Source: Ruminococcus sp. | Lineage (GTDB): Bacteria; Bacillota; Clostridia; Oscillospirales; Ruminococcaceae | Length of the DNA stretch: 64,000 bases | Assembly (NCBI GenBank): GCA_024697545.1 | Contig: JAILFN010000016.1 | Location: forward strand, 1 to 64,000 | Direction of reading: 5' to 3' | Shown: piece by piece, positions 25,714-34,842 of the stretch | How the letters are laid out: each line of letters opens with the position of its first letter | Position numbering within the stretch: the first letter of the stretch is position 1 | Program-made: the position numbers and the translations under genes | The notes under the pieces: generated by a model | Databases searched by the model: none | Told to the model about the DNA's origin: nothing | What the model saw: only the letters and a program-made list of their open reading frames with translations

Positions 25714-26238
25714 ATGAAAACAAGGGTGAATGAAAGAACACAGAACCTCGTGCTCGCGGGACTGCTCGCAGCGTTCACGGCGATAGCCACGCTTCTGATA
25801 CAGATACCGACTCCGACAAAGGGCTATGTCAACCTCGGCGACTGCTTTGTAAACATATCGGGCTGGATACTCGGACCCGTTTACGGCGGGGCTGCGGCGG
25901 GAGTTGGCTCGGCGCTTGCGGATATGATCTCGGGCTACACGGTATATGCGCCCGCAACGCTTGTCATCAAAGCGGGCATGGCAGCCGCCTCCGCGGTGAT
26001 CTATACAAAGCTCAGCCGCCGTTTCTCGGGCTTTGCCGCAAGGATAGCGGCTGCCGTGACAGCGGAGCTTATAATGTCCTTCGGATACATGGCGTTTGAA
26101 TCGGTGCTGTACGGCTCTGTGGCGGCAGCTGTCCCCGGGATACCCGCGAACCTCGCTCAGGGCATACTCGGCGCGGTGATCTCGGTAACGCTGTTTGAAG
26201 CGGTGCTGAAGCGCATACCCTTCCTGAAAGAGAAATAA
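25714..26238 (+). CDS. ECF transporter substrate-binding (S) component
   Basis: AAGGAGAG precedes the ATG at 25714. The 174-residue product is almost entirely hydrophobic with about six membrane helices and the S-component pattern VNLGDCFVNISGWILGP, GVGSALADMISGYTVYAP and TLVIKAG. Such proteins capture a vitamin or cofactor precursor and work with a shared EcfA/A'/T module, which is not in this window, so this is a group II type system. The substrate cannot be assigned. A MarR-type gene lies convergently downstream. Confidence 0.85.
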   Translation: MKTRVNERTQNLVLAGLLAAFTAIATLLIQIPTPTKGYVNLGDCFVNISGWILGPVYGGAAAGVGSALADMISGYTVYAPATLVIKAGMAAASAVIYTKLSRRFSGFAARIAAAVTAELIMSFGYMAFESVLYGSVAAAVPGIPANLAQGILGAVISVTLFEAVLKRIPFLKEK

Positions 26239-26250
26239 GATGAGAAAACG

Positions 26251-26287
26251 AAAGACCGCCCCGTGGCTTGACCACCCGGCGGTCTTT
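26251..26287. terminator. Bidirectional terminator between ECF S gene and marR-type gene
   Basis: AAAGACCGCC (26251-26260) pairs with GGCGGTCTTT (26278-26287); T-runs flank it on both strands. Confidence 0.85.
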
Positions 26288-26292
26288 TTCTG

Positions 26293-26724
26293 TCATTTGA
26301 AATAGCTGCGTAAGCTCTCTAAGTCCCTGGCGTATTTTTGGCAGCGCTCATCGTCGCTTTCTATCAAGGGATGTGCCAGCAGATAGGTTGCTGTTTCCCT
26401 TACCTTGTTCAGGTACTCATCAGCATCATTCGTCAGCGCGATGTTCACTATGCGGTGGTTGCGCTCGTTCTGGAACCTTTCCATAAATCCCAGCGATATC
26501 AGCTGCGAGACAGCGCGGGTAGCCTGCTCGTTGCTCGTGTTTATCCTCGTTGCCAGCTCAGACATACTGAGCACGCCTGCGTTTGCCATCGTCATCAGGA
26601 CTATCTGCTGCGTTCTGGTGAGCTTTATCTCCTGCCTGTCAAACGCCTCGTGAACCAATCGACGCAGCTCGGGGTAAACACCGAATATCGACGTGGCAAT
26701 ATCATTAAGCGTCTTGTTATCCAA
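26293..26724 (-). CDS. MarR-family transcriptional regulator
   Basis: The 143-residue protein has the MarR winged-helix layout: an N-terminal dimerisation helix, a helix-turn-helix at residues ~50-85 (VLSMSELATRINTSNEQATR), the wing at RFQNERNHRIV, and a C-terminal helix. It binds DNA as a dimer and usually responds to small molecules. No adjacent divergent gene points to a target; it may regulate itself. Its promoter is on the minus strand at 26825-26854. Confidence 0.88.
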   Translation of the reverse strand: MDNKTLNDIATSIFGVYPELRRLVHEAFDRQEIKLTRTQQIVLMTMANAGVLSMSELATRINTSNEQATRAVSQLISLGFMERFQNERNHRIVNIALTNDADEYLNKVRETATYLLAHPLIESDDERCQKYARDLESLRSYFK

Positions 26725-26824
26725 ATCGAACTAAACTCCTTTCACTGCCCGCGTATCGGGCGGGCACGGCATCTGCCGTCAAATGCTTCTGACAAGCGGC
26801 GATGCTATTCTAATATATATTATT

Positions 26825-26854
26825 ATTATAAAACATTTTACCTGATATTGTCAA
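26825..26854 (-). promoter_or_regulatory. Promoter of the marR-type gene
   Basis: On the minus strand TTGACA (26854-26849) and TATAAT (26830-26825), 18-base spacer. Confidence 0.65.
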
Positions 26855-26991
26855 TAGAAAATGAGACATTTTCGCAAGAAATCTGATTATATTGGCAATA
26901 TTAAACAAAAAGAAGCGCCGTGATTAGGACATCATGCCTTGACTGAATTGGACACAAACAAAAAATGCGCCTTGCCTTCGGGGCAGCACAT

Positions 26992-27543
26992 TCATATGCC
27001 TTGTTCATTCGGCAGAGGTGTCTTTACCAGCTTTATGCAGCGGTGTACGCTCTCGGTGAACTCTTCGGGGGTGGTGGGTTCTTTAGAGGTCAGCCAGCGG
27101 ATAAGCGCACAGATCACGGCATCGGAGAAGAATTTTGCGGCAAACACGGAATCCTTTTCGGTCGCAAAATACTGCACAAGGTATTCAAGCAGTATAGCCT
27201 CAAGGATATCGTGGAAGTAATCGCGGAAGGAATTCTGCCCTTCTATCTTCAAGGCTTTTGAATAAAAACGCTTGTTCTCGTGAAAATACCTGCAAACGTC
27301 GTTGAGGTGCTGCCAGCCGTTGTCCTCGGCGGAGTAGTTCAGAGTGTGGACGAACTCGGTGTAGAATATCCAGTTTACAAGATCGTACTTGTCGCGGAAG
27401 TGATAGTAGAAGCTCTTGCGGTTCATGCCGCACTCGCTGCAAATATCTCCGACGCTTATCTTTGCGAAAGGCTTGCGGGACATGAGCGACTTCAAAGCGG
27501 AAGCCAGCGCTTTTTTTGTTGCGTTAGATTCTGCCAAAGTCAC
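26992..27543 (-). CDS. TetR-family regulator (DhaS-like)
   Basis: The product (~183 residues) begins with a TetR helix-turn-helix, ATKKALASALKSLMSRKPFA then ISVGDICSECGMNRKSFYYH. The FYYHFRDKYDLVNWIF continuation and the C-terminal region resemble the DhaS/TetR_C_8 group. The start is uncertain: GTG at 27543 or TTG at 27537, both behind AAAGGGG. It stands alone between its own promoter and the MarR gene, and no target operon is evident. Confidence 0.85.
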   Translation of the reverse strand: MTLAESNATKKALASALKSLMSRKPFAKISVGDICSECGMNRKSFYYHFRDKYDLVNWIFYTEFVHTLNYSAEDNGWQHLNDVCRYFHENKRFYSKALKIEGQNSFRDYFHDILEAILLEYLVQYFATEKDSVFAAKFFSDAVICALIRWLTSKEPTTPEEFTESVHRCIKLVKTPLPNEQGI

Positions 27544-27643
27544 ATCACCCCTTTCCGTAAAAGACAGCATATCAAAACGACATAAAAAAATGACGAAAAT
27601 ATGCAGAAAAATAAATGAACAGTTAACGTTATTGCTTTCTGTT

Positions 27644-27673
27644 ATTATATTATAATACCGTACACAAAGTCAA
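27644..27673 (-). promoter_or_regulatory. Promoter of the tetR-type gene
   Basis: On the minus strand TTGACT (27673-27668) and TATAAT (27649-27644), 18-base spacer. Confidence 0.55.
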
Positions 27674-27716
27674 GCGTAAAGTTATATGAAATTTTTAATT
27701 TTTTTTGAAACAACAC

Positions 27717-27745
27717 TTGACAATGCTGTAGAAGTATGCTATAAT
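27717..27745 (+). promoter_or_regulatory. Promoter of the secreted cysteine-peptidase-like gene
   Basis: TTGACA (27717-27722) and TATAAT (27740-27745), both perfect, 17-base spacer. Confidence 0.85.
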
Positions 27746-27816
27746 CAATTTGGATAATTTTAGAGTTATCCGAGAGGAACATTTATAACATACAAAAACA
27801 TATGGAGGGAACAATC

Positions 27817-29196
27817 ATGCAGAAGAAAAGAATCGCATCCATGACAGCTGCTGCCGTAATGGCACTGAGCAGTGCTGCTGCAGTTATCCCCGCTTCCGCG
27901 GACACAACTGTTGCTGCTGCATCTGCTTTCGAGACCATTGAGGCAAGCACCGCTACCATCAAGTTCAACGCTAACGGCGGTACCATCGTGGGCGCTAAGA
28001 AGAAGACTTATAAGAAGGGCAAAACACTCGGTGTTCTTCCCAATGCCAAGAAGGCAAACGTTGTATTCGACGGCTGGTACACCAAGAAGACCGGCGGCAA
28101 GAGAGTTACTTACAAGACCAAGCTTGCTAAGTGCACCAACAAGACCTTCTATGCTCACTACAAGGTAATAGATCAGCCCCACCTGAAGTGGAAGTGGGAG
28201 AACAGCTATGACGGCTTCCAGTATCCCAGCAACTACGTTACTCCTTACGAAAGAATCAGATATATATTCGACAAGAACTATGCTGACTGGCTGTGGGAAA
28301 CCAATGGTTTCAAGTATATGCCCTGGGGCGGTAACTGCTTCGGTATGTCCTCTACCGCTTCCTTCAACGCACTTGGTCTGAACAACCTCAAGACCTTCAA
28401 CAAGAAGGCTACCTACACCAAGGATATCGGCCTTAAGAACAAGAGCACCAAGCTCAAGCTGACAGCAGGTGAGTTCTGCGAAGCGGCTCAGCAGATACAG
28501 TTCAACTGGGGCATCCAGAAGATGTATGATGAGCACGAGAACAAGTATCAGGCTATCGCCAACGCTGCAAAGAGAGTTCAGAAGAAGAAGGCTAAGCCTG
28601 TTGTTATCGGCGTTCTCGACAGAGTATACGGCGGCGGACACGCTCTGCTTCCTTACAAGTTCGTAAAGGGTTCCAAGTCCGATAAGGTTTACGTTTACGA
28701 CTGCAACTATCCTAACGAGAAGGAGCATTATGTAGAGCTCTACAAGAATGCTTCCGGCGCTTACTATGATTTCAGATATGCTGACTTCCATGACAGCTAC
28801 ACCGATATCACCTACTTCCCCACTGCTACTATCTGGAAGGTATGGCAGAACAGAGGTAAGAAGGCTGCTGCCGGTATGACCAATGAAGAGAGACAGTATT
28901 ACGGTGTTGATTCCAAGACCAATGCTACCATCTATGATGCTAACGGCAATGTTTACGCTACTATTGCCAACGGCGACGTAGAGGGCGGCGATGCCGTTCA
29001 GCTGAACGTTCTCGCTGACAAGTGGATCGGCAAGAAGATGCCTACCATCGTATTCAGCCTGCCCGCAGGTGAGTACACCATCAAGTCCAACGACGGCTCT
29101 GTACTCAGCGCTTCCGTATTCTACAACGGCAAGTCTGTAGAGGCTGAGGGCAGCGTTCTTTCCGCAGTAAAGGGAACTCTCGCTGTAGCTGAGTGA
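27817..29196 (+). CDS. Secreted protein with Flg_new repeat and papain-like cysteine peptidase outline
   Basis: GGAGGG precedes the ATG at 27817. The 459-residue product has a signal peptide (cut near IPASA), then one Listeria-Bacteroides (Flg_new/InlB B) repeat at about residues 45-115: KFNANGGTI, FDGWYTKKTGGK, FYAHYK. The central part contains WGGNCFGMSS with a cysteine near residue 174, GGGHALLPYKF with a histidine near 275, and VYVYDCNYP with Asp 295, the order and local context of a clan CA cysteine peptidase. The last ~100 residues look like a beta-sandwich. Secreted proteolytic activity is inference from motifs. Codon use is strongly biased, suggesting high expression. Confidence 0.8.
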   Translation: MQKKRIASMTAAAVMALSSAAAVIPASADTTVAAASAFETIEASTATIKFNANGGTIVGAKKKTYKKGKTLGVLPNAKKANVVFDGWYTKKTGGKRVTYKTKLAKCTNKTFYAHYKVIDQPHLKWKWENSYDGFQYPSNYVTPYERIRYIFDKNYADWLWETNGFKYMPWGGNCFGMSSTASFNALGLNNLKTFNKKATYTKDIGLKNKSTKLKLTAGEFCEAAQQIQFNWGIQKMYDEHENKYQAIANAAKRVQKKKAKPVVIGVLDRVYGGGHALLPYKFVKGSKSDKVYVYDCNYPNEKEHYVELYKNASGAYYDFRYADFHDSYTDITYFPTATIWKVWQNRGKKAAAGMTNEERQYYGVDSKTNATIYDANGNVYATIANGDVEGGDAVQLNVLADKWIGKKMPTIVFSLPAGEYTIKSNDGSVLSASVFYNGKSVEAEGSVLSAVKGTLAVAE

Positions 29197-29230
29197 TCCA
29201 TGCGGCTTAATGGCACAATAATTTGAATTT

Positions 29231-29269
29231 AAAACGGTATCGGGCGGCATTGTCCGATACCGTTTTTAT
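29231..29269 (+). terminator. Terminator of the secreted protein gene
   Basis: AAAACGGTATCGG (29231-29243) pairs with CCGATACCGTTTT (29254-29266), followed by TATAT. It ends right at the next gene's ribosome site. Confidence 0.85.
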
Positions 29270-29284
29270 ATGGGAGAGATGATG

Positions 29285-30106
29285 ATGTTTGCTTGTCCTG
29301 TGTGCGGCGGAAGGCTCAAGGAAAACAGGTTCGGGCTTGCCTGCAAAAAGGGACACCGCTTTGATGCGGCGGCACAGGGGTACGTCAACCTTCTGAGTGC
29401 GCGGCACGATCCCGGCAACGCGGGCGACAACGCCATGATGGTGGCGGCGAGGACGGCGTTCCTTGAAACGGGACACTACCGCAAGCTTGCCGACAGGCTC
29501 GCGGAGACCGCCGCTTCTCTGCTTAAAGATACCCCAGATGCCGAGGTGATCGACTGCGGCTGCGGGGAGGGGTACTATACCAACATCTGTGCCGCGGCAC
29601 TGCCCGAGGTCAGCTTTTATGGCATAGACCTTGCAAAGAGCGGGGTGCGGCACGCGGCTGCGGCGGCAAAGTCTGCGGGGATATCAAACGTAAGGTTCGC
29701 GGCGGCAAGTGCTTTCGAGCTGCCCTTTGCCGACCGTTCGGCTGACCTGCTGCTCAGCGTTTTCGCGCCTGTTGCAGGTGAGGAGTATAAACGTGTGCTT
29801 AAAAAGGGCGGCAAGCTGGTGATCGTCAGCCCTTCGCCCGAGCACCTGTTCGGCATGAAAGGCGTACTGTACGAAAAACCGTACAAAAACAGACCTAACG
29901 TCTACGACCTCAAAGGCTTTGCAGAAGCGGGCAGCGAACGGCTGGAGTATGACATCACTCTCGGTTCGCACAGGCAGATCATGGATCTTTACACGATGAC
30001 CCCCTACTACTACAAGACCCCCGCGGGCGGCAGGGAGCGGCTTGAAGCCCTCGAAACGCTCGACACCCGTGTGGGCTTTGAGATAATGACGTTCAGAAAG
30101 AAATAG
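29285..30106 (+). CDS. 23S rRNA (guanine-N1)-methyltransferase, RlmA type
   Basis: The product (~273 residues) has an N-terminal zinc finger CPVCGGRL with CKKGHRFD, then GYVNLL, the RlmA/RrmA signature, and a class I methyltransferase core (VIDCGCGEGYY, YGIDLAKSGV). It would methylate a guanine in 23S rRNA hairpin 35; members include macrolide-tolerance enzymes. Three consecutive ATGs follow GGGAGAG; I chose the third for its 8-base spacing, but the earlier two are possible. GH113-like gene follows by 20 bases. Confidence 0.88.
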   Translation: MFACPVCGGRLKENRFGLACKKGHRFDAAAQGYVNLLSARHDPGNAGDNAMMVAARTAFLETGHYRKLADRLAETAASLLKDTPDAEVIDCGCGEGYYTNICAAALPEVSFYGIDLAKSGVRHAAAAAKSAGISNVRFAAASAFELPFADRSADLLLSVFAPVAGEEYKRVLKKGGKLVIVSPSPEHLFGMKGVLYEKPYKNRPNVYDLKGFAEAGSERLEYDITLGSHRQIMDLYTMTPYYYKTPAGGRERLEALETLDTRVGFEIMTFRKK

Positions 30107-30126
30107 CTGCGAGAGGAATATGGGAT

Positions 30127-31089
30127 ATGGAAAGACTATTTTGCAAAGGCTACACCTGGGGATTTTTCTCAGGCAGCGGTGTGTTTGGCACGCCCGAAGC
30201 AGAGCGCTCGATGGAGCTGCTCGCGAAAAACGGACTTGACTGGATATGTATACCGGTAAACTGTTTTCAGGAGACTTTTCACTCTACGGTGATATTCTCG
30301 ATGTTCGGGCACACGCAGACCGATGCCGATATTGAAGCGGCGGTCGTGAAGGCCAAGTCGCTCGGGCTAAAAGTCTGTCTGAAACCGATGGTGGACTGTC
30401 TTGACGGCAGCTGGCGTGCGAGGATAAATTTCCCGCCCGAGCAGCCGAGATACTGGGACAGCTGGTTCAAAAGCTACAACTCGTTCATGCAGCACTACGC
30501 CTCGCTTGCCGAGCGCCTTGGCTGTGAAATGCTCTGCACGGGCTGCGAGATGTTCGGCATGGACAGTCAGGACAAGCATTGCCGCGAGATGATAGCGAAG
30601 GTCCGTGAGGTCTACAGCGGTATCATCATGCACAATGTAAATCACGGCGACGAGCTGCGGTTCCCGTGGCTTGAAGATGTTGACGTTATCGGCATATCGG
30701 CGTACTACCCCTGCACCACTCCCGACGATAATTCGCTCACGCAGATGAACAGCGTCTGGGCGGGCATCGCCGAAAAGCTGGCTGACGTGCATGAGCATTA
30801 CGGAAAGCCTGTGATGTTCGCCGAGATCGGTCTGCGTTCCGTCCACGGCTGCGCGCAGTATCCGTGGGAGTATCACTACGACCCGCAGGAGCAGCCCGAC
30901 GAGCAGGAGCAGGCGGATTTCTACGAAGCCGCGATGGCTTCGACCTTTGATATACCGTGGTTCGCGGGATATTTCTGGTGGGACTGGAAGGCAAAGCTGC
31001 CGCCCGCCGACAAAGCTAAGGATAACCGCGATTTCACCTGCTACGGCAAAAAAGCCGAACAGGTGCTGAGAAAGTGGTATGCGAAGTAA
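30127..31089 (+). CDS. GH113-like glycoside hydrolase (beta-mannanase family), cytosolic
   Basis: The 320-residue TIM-barrel protein matches the GH113 outline: KGYTWGFFSG at the start, LKPMVDCLDGSWRARI, WDSWFKSYNSFMQHYA, CTGCEMFGMD with a candidate acid/base glutamate, and MFAEIGLRSVHG with the candidate nucleophile, then FWWDWK. GH113 enzymes cleave beta-1,4-mannan. There is no signal peptide, so it would act on imported oligosaccharides. Its upstream neighbour is an rRNA methyltransferase and no transporter is close, so the context does not help. Confidence 0.82.
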   Translation: MERLFCKGYTWGFFSGSGVFGTPEAERSMELLAKNGLDWICIPVNCFQETFHSTVIFSMFGHTQTDADIEAAVVKAKSLGLKVCLKPMVDCLDGSWRARINFPPEQPRYWDSWFKSYNSFMQHYASLAERLGCEMLCTGCEMFGMDSQDKHCREMIAKVREVYSGIIMHNVNHGDELRFPWLEDVDVIGISAYYPCTTPDDNSLTQMNSVWAGIAEKLADVHEHYGKPVMFAEIGLRSVHGCAQYPWEYHYDPQEQPDEQEQADFYEAAMASTFDIPWFAGYFWWDWKAKLPPADKAKDNRDFTCYGKKAEQVLRKWYAK

Positions 31090-31102
31090 TATGCAGCAAA
31101 AC

Positions 31103-31141
31103 GACCTCCCGAGGCACACAGTGAGCCGCGGGAGGTCTTGT
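31103..31141 (+). terminator. Terminator of the GH113-like gene
   Basis: GACCTCCCG (31103-31111) pairs with CGGGAGGTC (31129-31137), followed by TTGTTTGT. It faces the convergent rnr gene. Confidence 0.75.
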
Positions 31142-31169
31142 TTGTATTTGTATCCTACTGTTCGGATGA

Positions 31170-33269
31170 TCACTCCGCAATGTATTCAAAATCGACGTTG
31201 CCCGAGCTTACATCGACCTTTACCACCTGCACGCTGATGCGCTTGCCTACGGTGAACTCCTCGCCGGGACCTACGCGCTTGATGGTGAATTTCTCATCGT
31301 AGAAGTAGTCGGGGTAGGGAAGTGTGTCGATGCGGACAAGACCCTCGCAGGTGTTGTCGAGCATAACGTACATACCGTGCGGTACGCAGGAGACTATGAT
31401 GCCCTCGTAAACATCGCCGAGGTGCGCTTTCATGTACTCTGCCTTGTAGCAGTCCTCGCAGCCGCGCTCGGTCTGGAGAGCGATAAGCTCGGTGGCGGAA
31501 GCCTGATCGGCAGCCTTGCCCGAGAATTTTCCGTAGCGCCTGCCGAGCTCATCGGCATCGCCCGAAGCGAGGAAATCGCTCATTATGCGGTGTATCGCAA
31601 GGTCGGGGTAGCGGCGTATCGGGCTGGTGAAGTGGGCGTAATCCTCAAGCACCAGTCCGAAGTGACCGAGAGGCTCGGCGGAATACTTCGCCTTTGCCAT
31701 GCTCCTCAGCACAAGATTGTTGACAACGGGGAAGCGGTCGGTGCCGCGCTCCCATTCGAGTATCTCCGACAGGGCTTTCGGCTTTACACCGCCCTCAAAG
31801 TTGAAGGGTATCTTCAGCTCGGTAAGTCCCGCTTTCAGGTATTCGAGCTTGTCCTCGGGCGGGTCTTCGTGTACGCGGTAGACGAACGGCAGACCGTTTT
31901 CGGCACCGAAACGCGCAGCACAGCAGTTGGCGCAGAGCATGAAGTCCTCTATCATTTCCTGAGTGTAGCCGCTTTCGTGCGGGCGGACATCTATGCAGTA
32001 GTCGTTCTCGTCTATCACAAGCTCGCTCTCGGTGGTGGAGAGCTGCGGAGCGCCGCGGTGTATGCGGTTGCCTTTGAGCTTGTCGGCAAGCTCCTTCATG
32101 AGCGGCAGGCAGTCGATGACCTCGGCGTACTTTTCGCAGAGCGCTTTTGCGTTGTAGCCTTCAAGCAGCTCGTTGAGTTCGCTGTAAACGCCCTTTACGC
32201 GGGAGCGTATGATAGACTTTGCGAACTTGTAGCCTACGATCTCGGCGTTATTATCCAGTTCCATCAGGCAGGAAAATGCGAGTCTGTCCTCCTGCGGGTT
32301 GAGCGAGCATATGCCGTTTGAAAGCTCGGTCGGGAGCATCGGGATCACGCGGTTTGCGTAGTAGACGCTGGTGCCGCGCGAGAAGGCTTCCTCATCGAGC
32401 TGAGACTTAGGCTTGACGTAGTGTGAAACGTCGGCGATGTGAACGCCAAGACGGTAGCCGTTTTCGGTGCGCTCGATGGATATCGCATCGTCTATGTCCT
32501 TTGTGGAGGCGCTGTCGATGGTGAATATCGGCAGGTCGCGCAGGTCAAGGCGGTTCGGGGCTTCGCGGCTTATCTCACGGTAATCTGAGACTGCGCGCGC
32601 TTCGGCAATGACTTCGGGCGGGAAAATGGGGGTGAGCCCGTTGAGACCCAGCACGCTCATAGCGCAGACGGAGGCTTTGAGCGAGCTGCCGTAAGACATC
32701 ACGATGGAGCAGCGGTGGTCGGCGTGTGAGCTGCCACGGTGGCTGACCTCGGCAAGGACTTTATCTCCCTCGCGCAGATCAAAGCTGTTTTCCTCGATAC
32801 GCATAGCGTACTTCGAGAGGGTGTCGGGCACTACCTTTAGCTCGCCGAACTCGCAGACGATGTTGCCTGTGAAGCGCGAGAAGCTCTCCTCGGTGATCTC
32901 CATGACCATGCCCTCGGGCTTGTCGTCGCGCCCGGGGTAGAGCTGTACCATGACCGAGTCGCCGGGGAGCGCACCGTTCAGATAGCGCCCCGCCACGAAG
33001 TATTCCGTGCCGTCCTCGTCCGAGCGGACGAACCCGAAGGTCTTCTTGACGCGCGAGACCTTGCAGGGGACGAGCTTGCTCTTTGAAGCGAGTATGTACA
33101 CCCGCCCCGTATTGATGACCTTGCCCCGCTTGCCGAGGGCTTCGAGCCCTTTGTCGAGGTCCTTTTTGGTCAGCTGGGAGCTGAGTGGTTTATAGAGCTC
33201 GTTGAAGCTAAGCCCGTTCTTGTTCTTTTTCAGTCGGTTGAGTATAAATTCTTCGTATTCTTTACGCAT
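31170..33269 (-). CDS. rnr: Ribonuclease R
   Basis: The 699-residue 3'-5' exoribonuclease degrades structured RNA. In order there are an N-terminal winged-helix region, two cold-shock-like domains (GFVRSDEDGTEYFV), the RNB catalytic domain with the aspartate cluster in TIDSASTKDIDDAISIE, and a C-terminal S1 domain (DVYEGIIVSCVPHGMYV). HYTSPIRRYPDL-type sequence (HFTSPIRRYPDLAIHR) is the family signature. The basic C-terminal tail of many RNase R proteins is absent. A TATAAT lies at 33329-33324 on the minus strand upstream. Confidence 0.96.
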   Translation of the reverse strand: MRKEYEEFILNRLKKNKNGLSFNELYKPLSSQLTKKDLDKGLEALGKRGKVINTGRVYILASKSKLVPCKVSRVKKTFGFVRSDEDGTEYFVAGRYLNGALPGDSVMVQLYPGRDDKPEGMVMEITEESFSRFTGNIVCEFGELKVVPDTLSKYAMRIEENSFDLREGDKVLAEVSHRGSSHADHRCSIVMSYGSSLKASVCAMSVLGLNGLTPIFPPEVIAEARAVSDYREISREAPNRLDLRDLPIFTIDSASTKDIDDAISIERTENGYRLGVHIADVSHYVKPKSQLDEEAFSRGTSVYYANRVIPMLPTELSNGICSLNPQEDRLAFSCLMELDNNAEIVGYKFAKSIIRSRVKGVYSELNELLEGYNAKALCEKYAEVIDCLPLMKELADKLKGNRIHRGAPQLSTTESELVIDENDYCIDVRPHESGYTQEMIEDFMLCANCCAARFGAENGLPFVYRVHEDPPEDKLEYLKAGLTELKIPFNFEGGVKPKALSEILEWERGTDRFPVVNNLVLRSMAKAKYSAEPLGHFGLVLEDYAHFTSPIRRYPDLAIHRIMSDFLASGDADELGRRYGKFSGKAADQASATELIALQTERGCEDCYKAEYMKAHLGDVYEGIIVSCVPHGMYVMLDNTCEGLVRIDTLPYPDYFYDEKFTIKRVGPGEEFTVGKRISVQVVKVDVSSGNVDFEYIAE

Positions 33270-33424
33270 TTGACGCTCCTTGTGTCGTTTACATATCTAT
33301 CCTTCACTTACTTACAAATTTATATTATATCATATTTCGGCGGTGAAGTCTATGGGGGAAATGTAAATTTTGCAAAAGCCTGCGCCGAATACTCTGCCCG
33401 CAGATGGAATTTGTGTGAAAAAGC

Positions 33425-33453
33425 TTGCATTACTGTGAAAAATGTGTTATAAT
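33425..33453 (+). promoter_or_regulatory. Promoter of the metallophosphoesterase gene
   Basis: TTGCAT (33425-33430) and TATAAT (33448-33453), 17-base spacer. Confidence 0.7.
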
Positions 33454-33478
33454 GGGATATAAATTTGCAACAGGGGGT

Positions 33479-34633
33479 ATGCTCGTGATCGCTTGGCTGG
33501 TAATGCTCAGTTCAATGATCGCCGTTGGCGGAGCGGCGGCGGTTTGTATGTTCTATGTCGTCAAACGGACCCACCGCTTCTATCATATCAAAAAACTTGC
33601 CCGTACCCACCGCTGGCTCTCGTGGGCGGCGGCGATGTCGCCCGTGCTGGTCTGTACCGCTTTCGCCTCGATACGCATAGTTGCCATGTATGTCGTGGTT
33701 TTCCACCTCACGCTTTTCTGGATCATCTGCGATATCGCTGCGATGCGGGTACAAAGGTACCGCAAGAACAAGCGTCTGAAGGCACGCAGGGCAGAGGGCT
33801 ACAAGCCGAGGAAACGCATCAGGCGGCGCTATACCGCGGGGTATGTCGCCATGCTTATGACGGTCGTGTATCTGGGCTACGGCTGGTACATGGCTCATCA
33901 TATCGTGACGACACGCTATGATGTCAGCTCGGATAAGGATACGCACGGGCAGCTCCACGTTGTGATGATCGCCGACAGCCATATCGGTATTACTTTCGAC
34001 GGTGAAGGCTTTGCCGAACAGTGCCGCCGGATCAGTGCGATGCAGCCCGATATCGTGCTGCTCCCGGGAGATTTCGTGGACGATGATACCTCAACGCGGG
34101 ATATGAAACGCGCCTGCCGCGCTCTCGGTGAGATCGAGTCGAAGTACGGCGTTTACGTCAGCCACGGCAATCATGACCCCGGCTTTTTCGGCTACCGCGA
34201 CTTCACCATCGACGAGCTTGACCGTGAACTCAGAGCGGCGGGAGTACATCTTCTTGATGACGAGACCGAGCTTGTGGACGGCAGATTTTACGTCACGGGG
34301 CGTGAGGACAAGTCCGACCGCAAGCGCATGACGATGGCTGAACTGTCCGAAGAACTGGACAGCAGTGTCTATCAGATAGTTCTGGATCATCAGCCGAACG
34401 ATTTTGAGGCGGAAGCGAAAGCAGGCGCAGACCTTGTCGTTTCGGGTCACACGCACGGCGGGCATATCTTCCCCGCGGGGTATTTCGGCAAGCTGCTGGG
34501 CTTCAACGACCGCATCTACGGCAGCGAGCGTCGGGGCAGCACGACTTTCATCGTGACCTCGGGCATCTCGGGCTGGGCGATACCCTTCAAGACAGGCTGC
34601 TGTTCAGAGATCGTGGATATCTATGTGAGCTGA
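33479..34633 (+). CDS. Membrane-anchored metallophosphoesterase (YkuE-like)
   Basis: The product (~384 residues) has four predicted membrane segments in its first 150 residues, then a calcineurin-like phosphoesterase domain: VVMIADSHIG, LPGDFVDDD, SHGNHD, and VVSGHTHGGHIF, which supply the two-metal site. The start is ATG 33479 or GTG 33485 behind GGGGG. YkuE-like members act on the extracytoplasmic side, often on lipid or cell-wall phosphates, but the substrate is not known here. It stands alone. Confidence 0.88.
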   Translation: MLVIAWLVMLSSMIAVGGAAAVCMFYVVKRTHRFYHIKKLARTHRWLSWAAAMSPVLVCTAFASIRIVAMYVVVFHLTLFWIICDIAAMRVQRYRKNKRLKARRAEGYKPRKRIRRRYTAGYVAMLMTVVYLGYGWYMAHHIVTTRYDVSSDKDTHGQLHVVMIADSHIGITFDGEGFAEQCRRISAMQPDIVLLPGDFVDDDTSTRDMKRACRALGEIESKYGVYVSHGNHDPGFFGYRDFTIDELDRELRAAGVHLLDDETELVDGRFYVTGREDKSDRKRMTMAELSEELDSSVYQIVLDHQPNDFEAEAKAGADLVVSGHTHGGHIFPAGYFGKLLGFNDRIYGSERRGSTTFIVTSGISGWAIPFKTGCCSEIVDIYVS

Positions 34634-34716
34634 CTGCAAAGGGCGGGCGCTGCTCGCCTGTTTTGTTTTTGCGCCTGCAACGCAAGGGCTGTCACATACT
34701 TTTCACAGTAAGTATG

Positions 34717-34745
34717 TTGCAATTTCACGGAAAGTGTGCTATAAT
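34717..34745 (+). promoter_or_regulatory. Promoter of the CobW operon
   Basis: TTGCAA (34717-34722) and TATAAT (34740-34745), 17-base spacer, with a ~90-base leader that holds two hairpins. No classical Zur box was recognised. Confidence 0.75.
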
Positions 34746-34758
34746 GGTATAGTATAAG

Positions 34759-34813
34759 GGCAACATCGCATAGCTATCGTGCGGTGTTGCCTAAATGCCC
34801 GCTTTGTGCGGGC
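34759..34813 (+). repeat. Two hairpins in the CobW leader, including hairpin repeat copy 2
   Basis: GGCAACATCGCA (34759-34770) pairs with TGCGGTGTTGCC (34780-34791); the right arm is identical to that of the hairpin at 4364-4413. GCCCGC (34797-34802) pairs with GCGGGC (34808-34813) just before the ribosome site. Neither is followed by a T-run. Confidence 0.6.
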
Positions 34814-34842
34814 GGGAAATTTAGGGAAAGAGATGTTTTGAA

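Noticed and set aside
27766-29250. Long minus-strand open frame (494 codons) opposite the secreted peptidase-like gene
   Set aside because: It is an antisense shadow produced by strong codon bias; it has no ribosome site or family match, and the plus-strand gene has signal peptide, promoter and terminator.
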